Shown: positions 12,392 through 23,790, numbered from the stretch's first letter. The stretch is DNA of 64,000 nucleotides from Cyanoderma ruficeps (GCA_008694505.1 VZDJ01007747.1:5979390-6043389), one strand, 5' to 3'. Translations and numbers: made by a program. Notes: a model not told the origin generated them from the letters alone.

Positions 12392-13590
12392 TGTTAAAAC
12401 CAGCGTTAAGAGCATAAACCAAACTTTGGATCAATGATGACAACATCTTGTTAGTGGTAAGTTGCAAATGTCTCCAGCTGTATCCTTCTTGCACTCTGAA
12501 ATGCTTTGTATGGTATCTCTGAGCACAATTTGTGATGGAAAGGTACATGATGAGTGTGTAATTAAAAGTATCTATGCCACTGATGTACTTATGCAACCCC
12601 GAATTCCAACTGTCTTCTCAATTAAATACAAATAATTAAAATGCCAACTATTAGCATCCTGTAATTATGACTCTTACCAATTCCATCATTATCTACTCAT
12701 TTCCCTACATGATAATACCCACCTGGAGAGAATCTTGTATCTATGGTCTTCAGTAACCAGCAGGGTGTTGAGTTTTTTCTTTATTTGATAAAAGAATAGA
12801 AAGTTAATAATAATCCTTCAGACATGGCTTGCATGTTTCAATTCCAGAAACTGTTTCACTCTAAAATAGTAAGAAAACTTGTGTTTGATCCAAAGTTGAT
12901 TTAGTGAGTTTTAAATAATGTCACATATGATCTAATACATTATTATTTTAACAAATCCCTATCCATTTTCACGTGTGCATATTCAGTAATAAAAGTGGAT
13001 TTTTATACTGAGAATAGGTTGTTTTTTACTGATATAATGGGTGGTTTAAAATTAAGTACATTGGATGTAGTTTTATGCATAATAAAATTATTGTGCAATC
13101 GGTACAAATGTTTTGAATAACCTGAAAAGAACATGGTTATTCCTACCCTCACCTTTAGTTAGGATGTTGATATTTAGGGTTTGGTTATTATTGCATTTGC
13201 TTTAATCCTGGAATCTGACATTTTCAACTGAAGTTGCTTTCCTGTCTGATTTCAAGTGTTCAGGTGCTCTGGTGGAGTGGAACTTGTTAGGGTGCTGCTT
13301 ACTAATCAGGGTCTGCTGACCAGGGAAATGCCACATTAGCAGTGTAGAAAGTTATACAGTTCATCTGCCTAATGAGCCATTCAAAATACCAACTATCAAT
13401 TCCAGCTTCAAGCTCCTGTGTGCTGAATTTGAATAAGAGACCTGACTGCACTGATCTTAAGGGACCCAAGCAAGGGTTGCCTTGTTTCCATCTGCTTATG
13501 CAGGTCCTTGGGCAGTGCCCTTCAGGATGTATCTGCCATTACAATACCCACCACACAAGTGTCACATGTGATATGAGAGATTTTGTTTCT
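12392..13590. other. Noncoding DNA between CR1 and the inverted repeat
   Basis: No gene or repeat is recognised. A 75-codon plus-strand frame (13372-13599) has no splice context or family resemblance and runs into the left arm of the inverted repeat. Confidence 0.5.
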
Positions 13591-13678
13591 AGATTTTAGC
13601 ATCTTTGTATTTTAATAAAATTCCTTTCTCTGCTACACTGATCTCTACAGAAGAATGACAGTGAAAGCTTGAACTCAC
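13591..13678 (+). repeat. Left arm of an 88-bp inverted repeat
   Basis: These 88 bases, from AGATTTTAGC to GAACTCAC, are the reverse complement of 13939-14026 with only four mismatches (about 95% identity) and no gaps. Weaker similarity continues outward with a small indel (TTTCT on the left, AGAAA on the right after six extra bases). The two arms could fold into a long hairpin in RNA or extruded DNA. The origin is unclear: a foldback or MITE-like transposon and a local inverted duplication are both possible. Confidence 0.9.
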
Positions 13679-13938
13679 TCCATCTTTGGCAGTTCTAGGT
13701 GTATTTCAGTGTTGGGATTACCCAACACCTTTCATGTGGTATGATAAACTGGATGTTGGTAATTAAGGGATATTCTGGAAAATGTCACAGTTTGGAGCAG
13801 TTGCAGCCTGACAAAAAGTAAAGGTGGCACAAGGATGTCGTGACATGGGCTACATGGTGTGGGATAACAAGGGATTCTGTTGCTTCCAGATATGAACTGT
13901 CCCAGCTGAATGGCCACTTCAGGCTCTTAATTCCTGGG
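13679..13938. other. 260-bp spacer of the inverted repeat
   Basis: This is unique sequence between the arms, not itself inverted. It contains a small perfect hairpin, GTGTTGGG-ATTA-CCCAACAC, at 13709-13728. No coding signal is recognised. The short frames crossing it have no splice context. Confidence 0.6.
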
Positions 13939-14026
13939 GTGAGTTCAAGCTTTTACTGTCATTCTTCTGTAGGGATCAGTATAGCAGAGAAAGGAATATT
14001 ATTAAAATACAAAGATGCTAAAATCT
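13939..14026 (-). repeat. Right arm of an 88-bp inverted repeat
   Basis: This is the partner of 13591-13678 in opposite orientation. The four differences are scattered single-base changes, mostly transitions. The arms therefore look younger than the surrounding old repeats, or have been kept alike by gene conversion. Confidence 0.9.
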
Positions 14027-16827
14027 ATAAATAGAAACAGTGATCTTGTGCTTCTTTCTTCCTCCTAGTTTTTCTCTGTTTCTTTTTGCCCCTCTTTTTC
14101 TCTTTTTTCTCTTTTACTGTCATTGCAAATGTTTAAAAATGCTAAAATGTAAAATGCCTTGTTGAATTCTGGGAAAATTAATAAACATTTCCATAGTAGC
14201 TGGACAGTTGGCTGTATAAAGCTTTAATGTCATAAAATGTACTTTCAATCAGTATCAAATGATATATGAATACCACCATTTCCTAAGTATCTCAGAAAGC
14301 ATTAGTCAGCACAGCCTGAGTAGGAACAACTTAATTTTTTTGTCAGCAGTGCTTTATCTTCTTTAATTTGGTCTGTATATATTTCCATGACAACTAAGGG
14401 AAAAATAAACTCTTCACCAAAATTCAGTGAAAGCAAGACAAAACAAGCTGCTTTGATTCATGCTGCTCTGATAAATGTCAGTTTGGCAATCAGCTGTGAA
14501 TTTTTTTCTGTAACAGACAACTTTTATTTATTCTCTTAAGAAAACAAAAGTGAGGCATTTATGGAAATGGGGAGTTTTGTTTCTTCATAGGGTTTTGGTT
14601 TGAAACATTTACATTTATAGACTTTCTTTTTAATGCTAATGATTGTTGTCTTGGGTTTAAAATCCTTTCTGCTATATCTGTTTTTCTAATCTGTCTTGAA
14701 GAGACATTTAAATATGACTGAGCTAAAAATATAAGACATAAAAGTAGAATGTTCTGTGCTATGATGTTATGTTTCCTTGAAGAGATGCATTTTATGTTTG
14801 CCTGGGATGGCTTATATTTGTCCTAAATAAGTAGATCAACACCCTCTGGAAAAAATGGAGATACTCTGGACTGGGAGCATCACATCTCACAACTCATTGG
14901 CAGACTTATTAGGGACAGTTTTATTGTGTCTTCCTACAAGCTAACAGCACATGCAAATCATTGTAGTGTTTCATCTTTGATTCTCTGTGATTGGCATCTA
15001 TTTAGTAAGCTTAAAGCTATAAATGTCTTGTATAAATACAGTTTCCAAACATACGGAAAAGGAGAAACCTCAAAAATAGAAGTACTAAGTGAAGCTAGAA
15101 TCCAGGTCCCAACTTTAGGATTTTAAAAGCCACCTATATTTCTAGGTGGCATTGACATGAACTGTTATTTGTCCTCTGTCACAAAACCTTTCAGTTAAAT
15201 TTTGAAGTTACATGATTTGGACACAAAGTAGCCCTGGAAATTAGGGTTTCATGTCTACAAAAGAAGTTGTCCTATTTAAAAAAAAGAGGAAAGCAGAAAA
15301 GCCACAAACAATACCAAGTAATTTTGGTAGATCCTTTGACAAATAGAAATTTTGGTATTTTTGGGGTTGAGAAATATTTTTTCTTTAAAAATGTGTATTA
15401 CTACTTTCTCAGATGCCCTTATAGTTAAAATCTACTGAATGTATATTTTTGGGAAAGAATTTTCTTTCTTCACATAAATGTGACTGCAAACAGCTTGCTG
15501 TGCAAACTAAATATTGACTGTTTGCCATCCTTATTATGCTTGGTAGTTATGACTTCTTGCCTAAATCGTATGATACTCCTGCTCTCTGGATACCTGATGA
15601 CTTCAAAAAGGACTTTAGATATTAACAAAAGCAAACAAAAAAGTCAGCAACCTCCCCATAACTCAGGAACAAAGAATTATAGCATTTTGTACTGTTTTGT
15701 ACTATTCCCTGTTTTTTGATGACAAAACTGTTAAAATTAGACTGGTTTATGATTTAATTTGTGAACAGATACATTTTGAAATAATTTTGCTAAAGATAAG
15801 TGTATTTGCATGTATAGCTATCTCACTATAAAATCTGAGGTCAGATTGTTTTTGGCTGATTGAACCATATTTGCTTATTTTTTGGCTGATTGAACTGTAT
15901 TTTCTTATGTGGTGTCTTCCCTCACTAATTTACCACTATGTGCAAGTATCTTCCTGCCAAACCTGCCTTATTCATGTAGATAGATCCATCTGGGTTAGAG
16001 TTTGCTTCCAAATGTGAGAATTCATCCAAGAGGCAGTACTTGCTGTGAAGAAAATGGAGTGTGCTCAGTGCAGGAGGCAAAACAAAAAACCCTAAACTAT
16101 TCTTCAAAATTTAGTTATTGTTTCCTAAAGGTAAAACTTGATGAGCAAAATATTAAACAGAGGAGATTCATCCAGGGGCAAAGTGAATTCATTTTAAATT
16201 CAGTAAATAATTATTGTATGATGTTGTTCACTGAGCTTCACAGATTAGTTTGGCTGACTGGGTCTTTGAATATATTTCTCAATAGTCTCTTTTTGCTGTA
16301 CTTTCCTGTGTCATAAATAGCTTTTTTAAATAGTTCAGTCCAATCTATGTGAAAAGTCAGGAAACACAGTTTTGTGTTAGCAAAAAGTAATAGCAGACCT
16401 ACATTTGCCATACATTTGAAAGGCAAAGTGCAGCTTTTGCTTAAAGCTGAAAGATGTTGAGCCTGGTGACCTCCTGCAGCCAAGGGCTTGACCAGGCAAG
16501 GGATTGGAGTCCCAGTTGAGGGATGGATCTTGCACATGTGGATGATCTGACTGCCTTTGGTGGGGTTTTACTCCTGGGTTTCTACAACAAAGCAGATTGC
16601 TATGCTTGGCAGCACCGTGACACCAAGGCAATTTAGACATAATGGGTTAGTGGTTGTGGGTGATGAGAATTCATTTTGGCTGCTGATCAGATATTGCAGG
16701 AAGTTGCTGGCTGCAGGCTCGGTTGCAGTCCATGCACCCATATAAAAATAAACTGCTAGATACAAAAGGCTCTAAATCTCTATTCATGGTATCTCTTAGT
16801 GTAAAATAACCACATGCAACAGCAGGT
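14027..16827. other. AT-rich noncoding DNA
   Basis: No gene or transposon is recognised. There is a T/C-rich patch at about 14055-14120 and a short tandem duplication at 15849-15907. The stretch at 16420-16740 is more GC-rich and has open frames on both strands, but no splice structure or recognisable protein. Confidence 0.5.
15849..15907 (+). repeat. Two-copy tandem repeat, 30-bp period
   Basis: A 29-base unit beginning TTTTTGGCTGATTGAA occurs at 15849-15877 and again at 15879-15907 with three mismatches. It is a simple local duplication with no evident function. Confidence 0.75.
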
Positions 16828-16859
16828 TAATGCATAATCTCAGTCTGAGTTATGCATTA
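16828..16859. repeat. 32-bp near-palindrome built on TTATGCATTA
   Basis: TAATGCATAA (16828-16837) and TTATGCATTA (16850-16859) are perfect inverted 10-mers. The 12 bases between them contain CTCAG and CTGAG, which also pair, leaving a one-base loop and one bulged T. A third TGCATAAT follows at about 16862. ATGCATAA-type sites suit POU/homeodomain dimers, but binding is only inferred. Confidence 0.7.
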
Positions 16860-18516
16860 TCTGCATAATTGGGCTGGGCTTTGCTTACCGAGAAGGCTTG
16901 AAAAAAAAATAATTGAGAACTGTGGGGGCACATGGATGGCATTCAAAGTATAGTCACCCTTTTTGCCTTTGGTTTGTCCTGGAATTTTATTAATAGACAT
17001 ACTGGGAGTATTTAATTGTTCATTTTAATTGAGGAAAAAAGCCTCTGTGATTTATTCAGATTATTTCAGAAGACAAATATCTATGGCTGTTTTTAAAATT
17101 GGATGTAAATTATATATTGGTTTTTAGGTCAATACCATTTTATATCTTAGAAAACAAACCACATACTGCAAAGAAATCTTACTTTGTACACGCGGTTTCA
17201 CTTTGTAATTTTCTATGGTCATAGTAAATGTATGCAAGTCTTATAATGCACTTTGCTTTCTGTGGTGTCATCTGTGGAAGCATTACAGGCCAACATAAAG
17301 TTAGGCAAGACACTCCTATTGGTCCTTGTTATTTCCACTGCAACAAGTGTTCTTACAGCAAGCCCCTGCATGTCCTGGGTGCCCTTCAGCTCTGTCCTTT
17401 GTATTCTTGGAATTTAGCTGGGGCACCCTAGCTGTGTTTCAGAGGATGTTATTTTGGTTGTGTGTGTGTTTATATTTAAAGGAAAAAGCATTAGGTAAAG
17501 CAATGCCCTAGATTTTTGTTTCCTTTTGTTTTAGACTCTGGTTAAAGCTTAGGTGGTGTGTAATCATACTCTGCTCATGATGATTGCCTTTGCTGTAAGT
17601 TGGGATTTATGGAAGAAAGAAATTGTGCCTTCTACGTTATTCTGTTGCATTTCTGGGCTTCTTATTGCTGGCATCAAGACTAGTTGGATTCTACTCTTAT
17701 GCTGTCATGGCTGTGACTCCTGGGCTGTGTGCATCCGGTTAAGGACAAATAAACTGTACCCTTAATCAAAAGCCATAACTTAACATACATGTTATATATA
17801 TGGAAGCAACAGACTACTATAAGCAACTGTTTTGTTCTACTCTGCAGGTGTTTGGAATCAGGATTTCAGCCATAATCAGGCCCATTGGAAGGACTAGAAA
17901 TAGAAAGGAAGTTGAAGCAAATCTCAAAACCATTTTGTTTTTCATACGTTTTTCCAGTAAGAATGAAGAGTGTCCCCTGTGTGACCTGTAGCAAGAAAAT
18001 AATTTGGGAATTTTGGTTTATGGTTTGAATTGCCTTCTTCTTAGTGACTTCTTTGTGTAAAAGAAATTTGGACTGAGAAAATTAATGTGAGCTGTATAAT
18101 AGGGAGGAAACTATAGGGAATGAGGCATATGTGCCCTAAAAGGACACAGAATTTGAAAACATTGTGACTACCAATACCTAAAGAAGGAGAAAAAAAAATT
18201 AAATGCCTAACTGGTTCAAAAATGAGGGAATCCCATAAAGTATTAAGACTTAATCCTAATTTTCCTATAATTGTATTAAAAGGCCCAATGATTCTGGCCT
18301 CTTTTTTCATTTTTTTCCCTGAAAGGGGAGGCAAAGCTGGCAAAATGTCACGCAAGTTATTTTCTATGTGCAAAACAGTATTTAGAATTTCCAGTGCTTC
18401 AGCAGCATATGGGCTTCTATTTGGAAAAACAGGGAAAGATCAGCACTGATATTTGGAGAGAGAAGCACTGATATTCTCTACAATTGTTAAAGTTGTTATG
18501 ATGGCTAAAAATACCA
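16860..18516. other. AT-rich noncoding DNA with one weak exon-like segment
   Basis: Apart from the weak candidate exon at 17848-17956, nothing is recognised here. The overlapping short frames at 17228-17511 and 17553-17765 lack splice context and family resemblance. Confidence 0.5.
17848..17956 (+). CDS. Weak candidate internal exon (phase 0 to 1), unknown
   Basis: A pyrimidine-rich acceptor (TTTTGTTCTACTCTGCAG) ends at 17847 and a good donor CCA|GTAAGA follows 17956. The 109 bases between are open in one frame and begin VFGIRISAIIRP, with a basic stretch in the middle and a hydrophobic end. I recognise no family. The exit phase (1) fits the entry phase of the better candidate exon at 27559, the only contextual support. 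Segments like this occur by chance in 64 kb. Confidence 0.15.
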
Positions 18517-18536
18517 CCAGTTGCCATGGCAACTGG
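18517..18536. promoter_or_regulatory. Perfect 20-bp palindrome containing the RFX X-box
   Basis: CCAGTTGCCATGGCAACTGG is its own reverse complement over all 20 bases. Its core GTTGCCATGGCAAC matches the palindromic X-box (GTNRCC-NN-RGYAAC) bound by dimeric RFX factors, which control ciliary genes and other programmes. A 20-bp perfect palindrome is expected less than once per 64 kb by chance, and coincidence with a textbook binding site adds weight. Binding and the target gene are inferred, and no promoter is recognisable next to it. Confidence 0.6.
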
Positions 18537-19577
18537 AATTTGAAGGCTCATATATTCCTGCTGCTTCTACTCCCTTTCAAAAATTTGTCAAAACAAACCT
18601 TTTCTTGTCCATAAGTTATAATCTTTAGCTGTTATATTAGTTGGTTTACATAATGCTTACTTCCTTCCTGCTCAATTATGCGTTACTTTAGGAAAAAGCA
18701 CACTGGAACATACTTTATAAACTGTAAGCATACATAGGTTACTTACAAATGCTCGGATTGACGACTAAATAATTTCAACATTCCAAAGAATTTCTTAAGC
18801 ACCATAATAAGCATATATAAATGGATTTTTGATATTATAAACATACTATAAAATGTTGAATATTAAATGTGTTATATAAGGTAAGTGTAAATATCCAACA
18901 TCTGTTCTCCTAAATTCTACATCTGGCTAATTTTATTGGGGTTTTTTGTTGATTTTTATTGTATTATTTTGTTGTCTTTGACATTCTTCAGCCTTGCAAA
19001 GTCTGATCCCTTGGTTTTTGTCTGCATTTTACTAGCTGTGTCCTGAGATAGCTTTAAAGAAAATTCTGTCTTAGGCTTGATGATATTTCATTAGTATCTT
19101 TGGCAGTTCCTTTCACTCTGATTTTTGCTAGGGCATGAAATTATATAGTAAACAAAGCAGCATCTCTCCAAAAGGCGAAACCATCGTTATCAATTAATAG
19201 GCTTGGGTTTTTTTTAGTGTTCTCACATCCGTGGTGTCATTTCTAGAAACACAGTTCTTGAAATGTTTCAATATTTCTTACTGATCAGCTTTTTTCCTCC
19301 ACTTGCCGTTTCTCACCAGTGGTGTCTGTATGGAATTTCAATCAACTTCACCCGATGATTGGCGGCAGTAAGGCTCTGTAGATTGAAGTTGGCTGTAAAG
19401 GCAAAGTCTCAGGCCAATGGTTAAAGGATAGCATGAACAGTCCAAGCCAAACAAAACTCTCTCTTCTGGGTCTAAAATAAATCCAAAAGTTGTGTAGTCC
19501 AGAGTAAGATTTGTATCTTAGTATAATGAGTCAGAGGTTTGAAAATTTTGAAAAGGAATTTCATAAATTGCTTTTCT
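18537..19577. other. AT-rich noncoding DNA
   Basis: This unique AT-rich sequence leads up to the minus-strand LTR. Only short chance frames are present. Confidence 0.5.
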
Positions 19578-19582
19578 GTTAC
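19578..19582. repeat. Probable target-site duplication (GTTAC) of the long LTR
   Basis: GTTAC at 19578-19582 abuts the LTR. The matching site on the other side, 21206-21210, is ATTAC, with one mismatch in five. A 5-bp duplication fits ERVL-type elements. The mismatch makes this less certain than the 6-bp duplications of the other two LTRs. Confidence 0.55.
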
Positions 19583-19760
19583 TGTGCTGGTTTAAATTCG
19601 TAACCGGGCAGAAACACCAATTATGTAGGAGTTTCACATTCACCGATTTCGATTTCCTGGCCAAAGTACCATTTTGTAGTGGTTTAAGTGTCTTTTCTGC
19701 TGTGAGATAGGATTAAGAGAAAAGCAAAGCAGGCTCAAACTTAAAGGGTATAAAGATAGT

Positions 19761-19766
19761 TTTATT
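19761..19766 (-). terminator. AATAAA polyadenylation signal of the long LTR
   Basis: AATAAA on the minus strand (TTTATT on the plus) lies about 180 bases before the LTR's 3' border, the usual place for the R/U5 polyadenylation signal. It supports the minus orientation. Confidence 0.5.
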
Positions 19767-21028
19767 GACACACACTAAAAGAAGAAGAAAATGAGAATCA
19801 AAATGAAACTTTCAAAACACTCCTCCTCCCCCCTCACAAGTGTTCACTTTCCCACAAACAAGGTAAAGAGACAGAACTCTTAGTCAGTTGCCACCCATAA
19901 AATACTCTTGCATCACTTCATTTGGAGAGAGAAGTCCCTTTAGTTTGGTGTAGAATTTCCCCACTGACAACATAGGACAGTTCTCTTGTGGGTGTTAACT
20001 GTCGCAAAAACCAGCCACCCAGAAACTGCTTTTGTGAAGTCTCTCCCGTTGGCAGCTTTCCCGTGCTGCATATGGGTCGTGGACATAACTGGGGTGTCAT
20101 TTTAAAATGGACAGTTCAAATGCAAAGGATTTTCTTCATCTCTTCGAACAGAGATCTCTTTTCACTTCTTCACTGGCACAGAGGGCTTCTTCTCTCATCT
20201 CTCTCTGCTAGAATATCTCACGGGATCACAGGATCACAGCTACTAATTCAATATTCACTCAGTCAATTACAGATATCTTTGCTCAATTCATCTCCCCAGT
20301 CCATACTGTCCACGGTTTAAAGGAATATTCTAGCATTTTACTGTCTGATACCATGGTGCACAAAAGACTTTCAGCCTAAAATGCCAAAGGATCTTCTCCA
20401 TCTCCTCATCACTTAAGATACAACTTCTTTTTCACTGACCCTGGTATCTTCATAGTGTCTCTTTACATGTCTCCCACTCTGACCTTTTCTTGCACTCTAG
20501 AGAGGATCAATGTTCTGCAAGTTTCATCTGTGCAATGACCGAGTTAATATCTTGCTCAGGGTCTGCAGTGGTCATATGATCTCTGCCGAGAGGCAGCCGC
20601 TAGGATTTCAAAGCCGCAAGGAAGCAGGGAACTCAGGAACCGCAGCCAGGATCTCTCACGTGCCTGGGCTTTACCCCTGCCAGCCCTTGGTCTCATGGAG
20701 CGGGTCGGCTTGGAGCTGCTCCCTGAGGCCTGAGAACATCTCCCTCGGCCTGGCCGGCAGCATGGAGCAGGCCTTAAGGTTGGCTGGATGTTAACAGCCA
20801 TGGTTTCCCCTTCCCCTTCGGCAGCCGCAGCCCCGGCCTGGCCCCGCCAGGGCTGTGACAATGGCAGAGCGCAGGGACATGGCCAGGCCAGGGCCAGCTC
20901 CCCCACAACAGGGAGGAGCGGCAGGGCCTGGCCAGCCTGGGCTGCTCCATGGAGGCGCCACAGGGGGGCCAGTTGTTACCTGCTCCTCCAGCCGGAAGGA
21001 AAAGGGCCAGCTTGGATGGAGTCTCAGC

Positions 21029-21034
21029 TTTATA
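21029..21034 (-). promoter_or_regulatory. TATA box of the long LTR
   Basis: TATAAA on the minus strand (within ACATATAAAGCTGAGAC) lies about 170 bases inside the LTR's 5' border. It is a plausible core promoter. If so, about 1.27 kb separates it from the AATAAA, an unusually long R. A weaker TATTTTATGG near 19900 (minus) is an alternative that would give a short R. Confidence 0.4.
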
Positions 21035-21210
21035 TGTGCATTCTCAGTCTCATCCAGCTTCCTCAGTGGTTAAACAATATGTCAGTATCTAAAAATTGGC
21101 CTCTGGTAGGTCCCTTCCTTTCCACAGGAAATTAACAGGTCCTCACAGGGTTACAGGGAACTGTTTCTTCTTTAACTAAAAGCCAAGCTATGTTAAGCCA
21201 TGACAATTAC

Positions 21211-22445
21211 TAATCAAGAATTAAAAGAATTATGTTTTTAATCCCTTAAAACTGAATAAGTGTTCATTAACTATGGTTCTAATTGGATGCAATATTTTTT
21301 AGGAGTTTTTTAAGAAGTCAATGTATTATCTGGTAAGTATTTTGCATAGTTGATTATATGGTTTACAATTATATCAAATGACATTGAATCTGAATCCCTC
21401 TACCATAGTTGAAGGAAATTTGAAGTTTGATCTACCCAAAGACAGAGGACGCTTGCATTTCAGTTTCAGAATAACAACCAGGTATTTCTACTGGATTTTA
21501 TCCCAAATTCACCGTGATCTCTTAGTGATGGGTTATTTCAATGACTAATCTAAAATTTTCCTGTTCTAAAGCACACAGATTGATACAAACTTGAAAAATA
21601 TATCAGGGAGAAATTCCAAAATGATGAGTTAGTGGTGAAATAAAATCTCTTTTGTCCAGCTACTTTAAAAGAGTAAGTTAAATTTAAAAGCCTTATCATT
21701 CAGATACCATTTATTTTTTTCCTTTTTAGAGATCATCGTTGTTATGTGTGCAAATTTATTCTGTATTTCATATACTTTAGAGCAGAGATGAACTTTATTT
21801 TGTTTGAGGGTTGAATTTCCATTATCCACCTAGTAAAAACCAAACAAAATTTTAAATGTTATCTGACTGGAGGGTGAAGTACCTTGCCTTTTTTGAGGAC
21901 CATTGTGGTTTCCATAGTAACAGAAGAGGAGCCTGCAGAGCTTAATATTACCTTCTATTTCTGTTTTGTATGTATTTAATAGTAGGACACTTAGAACTAT
22001 TTGTAGGTCCTTAAATATAGATGTCAGACTGCTAGTATTTGCACTTCTATTTACTGTGAGAATCAGAATTGTACCTGTAAACTGCAGCTCAAGGTCGCAA
22101 TCACCAATATATTGATATGTAAACCACTATAACTGGAATTTCTTCGTGAACCATGTGATATCTCAGTTTTTACGTAAGAGGATCTTTATAGTTTAATCAG
22201 TGCCATTCAGTAACTGAGAATGTGTAGGATTACCTTGAGCATGGGTAGACCCATAATGTATGCATGGTATTTTAGAATCTATTCCACAGAATTAGAAATC
22301 AGGTGAATTTCATATGGTGAGACCTGTAACCTCTGTCCAACCTGGCTGGAGATACAGAATATACTATAACGATAGACTACACCTTAAAAACGGAAAGCAT
22401 TTCAGTGAAATATGTGAAAAATTATTAGGGTTCTTCCTAGAAGGA
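21211..22445. other. AT-rich noncoding DNA
   Basis: No gene or transposon is recognised. An X-box-like site is at 21908-21921. Confidence 0.5.
21908..21921. promoter_or_regulatory. X-box-like motif GTTTCCATAGTAAC
   Basis: GTTTCCATAGTAAC fits the loose RFX consensus (RYYNCC-AT-RGNRAC) with two half-sites in the usual spacing. It is weaker than the palindrome at 18517. Listed because several such sites are scattered over this window. Confidence 0.3.
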
Positions 22446-22755
22446 AGAACTAAGTCCACTAGGCTTATCTAACATAAAGAGAAGAGGAAAAAAAGGCTTT
22501 CAGAGAACACTATTGTTTTAAAATACATAAAAGGCAACAGGAAAATTGAAGGCAACTGTTCATCATAGTGAGGTAAGATCAGGCAAGAATTATACAGCTC
22601 AGATTTCAGCAAGGAAGTTTTCTACTACATATAATTGGAAACTTGCTGAGGGTGAAGATAATAAAGAACTGAAATAAATTGCCTACAAAGTTTGGATTTT
22701 CCACTTTGGAAACCTTCAAGAAGTGATTGCTTGTAGATCTGTCAAGTTGATTTCT
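22446..22755 (+). mobile_element. Old CR1 LINE fragment
   Basis: The order of blocks matches the CR1 3' region: AGAGAAGAGGAAAAAAAGGCTT, then AAATACATAAAAGGCAACAGG, then TTCAGCAAGGAAGTTTTC, then TAAATTGCCTACAAAGTTTGG, then GGAAACCTTCAAGAAGTG. Divergence is high and the terminal CR1 sequence is missing or decayed, so it is much older than the copy at 11688-12391. Borders were judged by eye. Confidence 0.7.
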
Positions 22756-23790
22756 GTCTTCAGGCACAGTTAAGGACAAAACAAGTTCTTTAATTCCTAC
22801 CTGCTATGATTCCTGGATCATTTTCTTTGATAAATTAACTGTGAGACTTCTAAATAAAGTTAATATATTTCATCAGTGTGTGCTTCAAAATAAGCCAAGA
22901 GAAAACAAAGAAGCAATATTAACAAAAGGAATAAAAAAGAGAGTGGTTCAGAAAATAGGATTTATCTCAGAGTGTTGTTATACTACTGCTACCATAAAAA
23001 GTGTTAAGGTTTTGCCAGTGAGTTTTATGAAAGATAATCTAATACTTCATAAAGAATACTTTTGAAATGCCCATTTCTGACAATATATACACTGTAACTC
23101 AAAATAATAATAGAATATAAGAACATTAATACCTTTCAAAATCAAATTTATTAGACAGCATTGTTTTGTTTAGAGATACTTCCCTGTTTTATTGCTATTG
23201 CATACTGTGTGCTTTCAGCAATACATATATTGAGGTACTTCAGTACAAACAATCCTCACTCCTTCACAAGATCTTTGTATATAAATAGGTTCAATGTGCG
23301 TCAAAAATTCACAGATTGCACGGGAGGCAGGATCACTTGATTTTAGAATACACTTCAGAATCTGTACAGCAGACATTGCAGGTTTTGAAAATGTGCCATT
23401 TCAGATGTTGTTTCCTAGTTATTGACTTCTCCCTTGCTTCTGAAACCTATAAAGACATTTCTCTATGATTGTTTTTCTGTGAGAATTTAGAACAGCACAC
23501 TAGGATCTGAACATGCATATAATCTCCAAATCACACTGTTGCCTCCTCATAAAGCCAGCTAAGCTAGGTAATAGTGCTTCTCTTACTCAGTTTTGTACTG
23601 CTTAATAGTCCACAAACAACTTACGATAACACAGTTGAAGCAATGAATAATAAAACAGCAGATGGAAATAAATGTCACTGCAAGCAGAGTAATATGTATG
23701 TCTAGGTCATACACTGTAACTATCTGCTGCTTTGGGAAGGGATGTTTCTAGAACACCTTTTTAGTAAACAGAGCAGAGCTAGTCAGCATT
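22756..23790. other. AT-rich noncoding DNA
   Basis: Only AT-rich unique sequence is seen. The 74-codon plus-strand frame at 22841-23065 has no recognisable family or splice context. Confidence 0.5.

Larger units (their letters stand above)
19583..21205 (-). mobile_element. Long LTR (1.6 kb), ERVL-like, minus orientation
   Basis: Read on the minus strand, the element starts TGTCATGGCTTAACATAG, the start common to many bird LTRs, and ends AAACCAGCACA, giving TG...CA termini. It is flanked by ATTAC and GTTAC. On the same strand there is a TATAAA at 21029-21034 and an AATAAA at 19761-19766. The core from about 20560 to 21010 is strongly GC-rich and CpG-bearing, unlike the AT-rich flanks, and holds a 116-codon sense-strand frame (20906-20556) of low-complexity Ala/Arg/Pro/Ser composition that resembles no retroviral protein. 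The 1.6-kb length is long for an LTR. The core could be a captured segment or a long U3/R. No internal gag-pol-env remains, so it appears to be a solo LTR. Confidence 0.75.

Noticed and set aside
20556..21135. Overlapping frames of 115 and 116 codons on both strands, first taken as possible genes
   Set aside because: They lie in the GC-rich core of the long LTR, are low in complexity, and occur on both strands at once, as expected from stop-poor GC-rich sequence.
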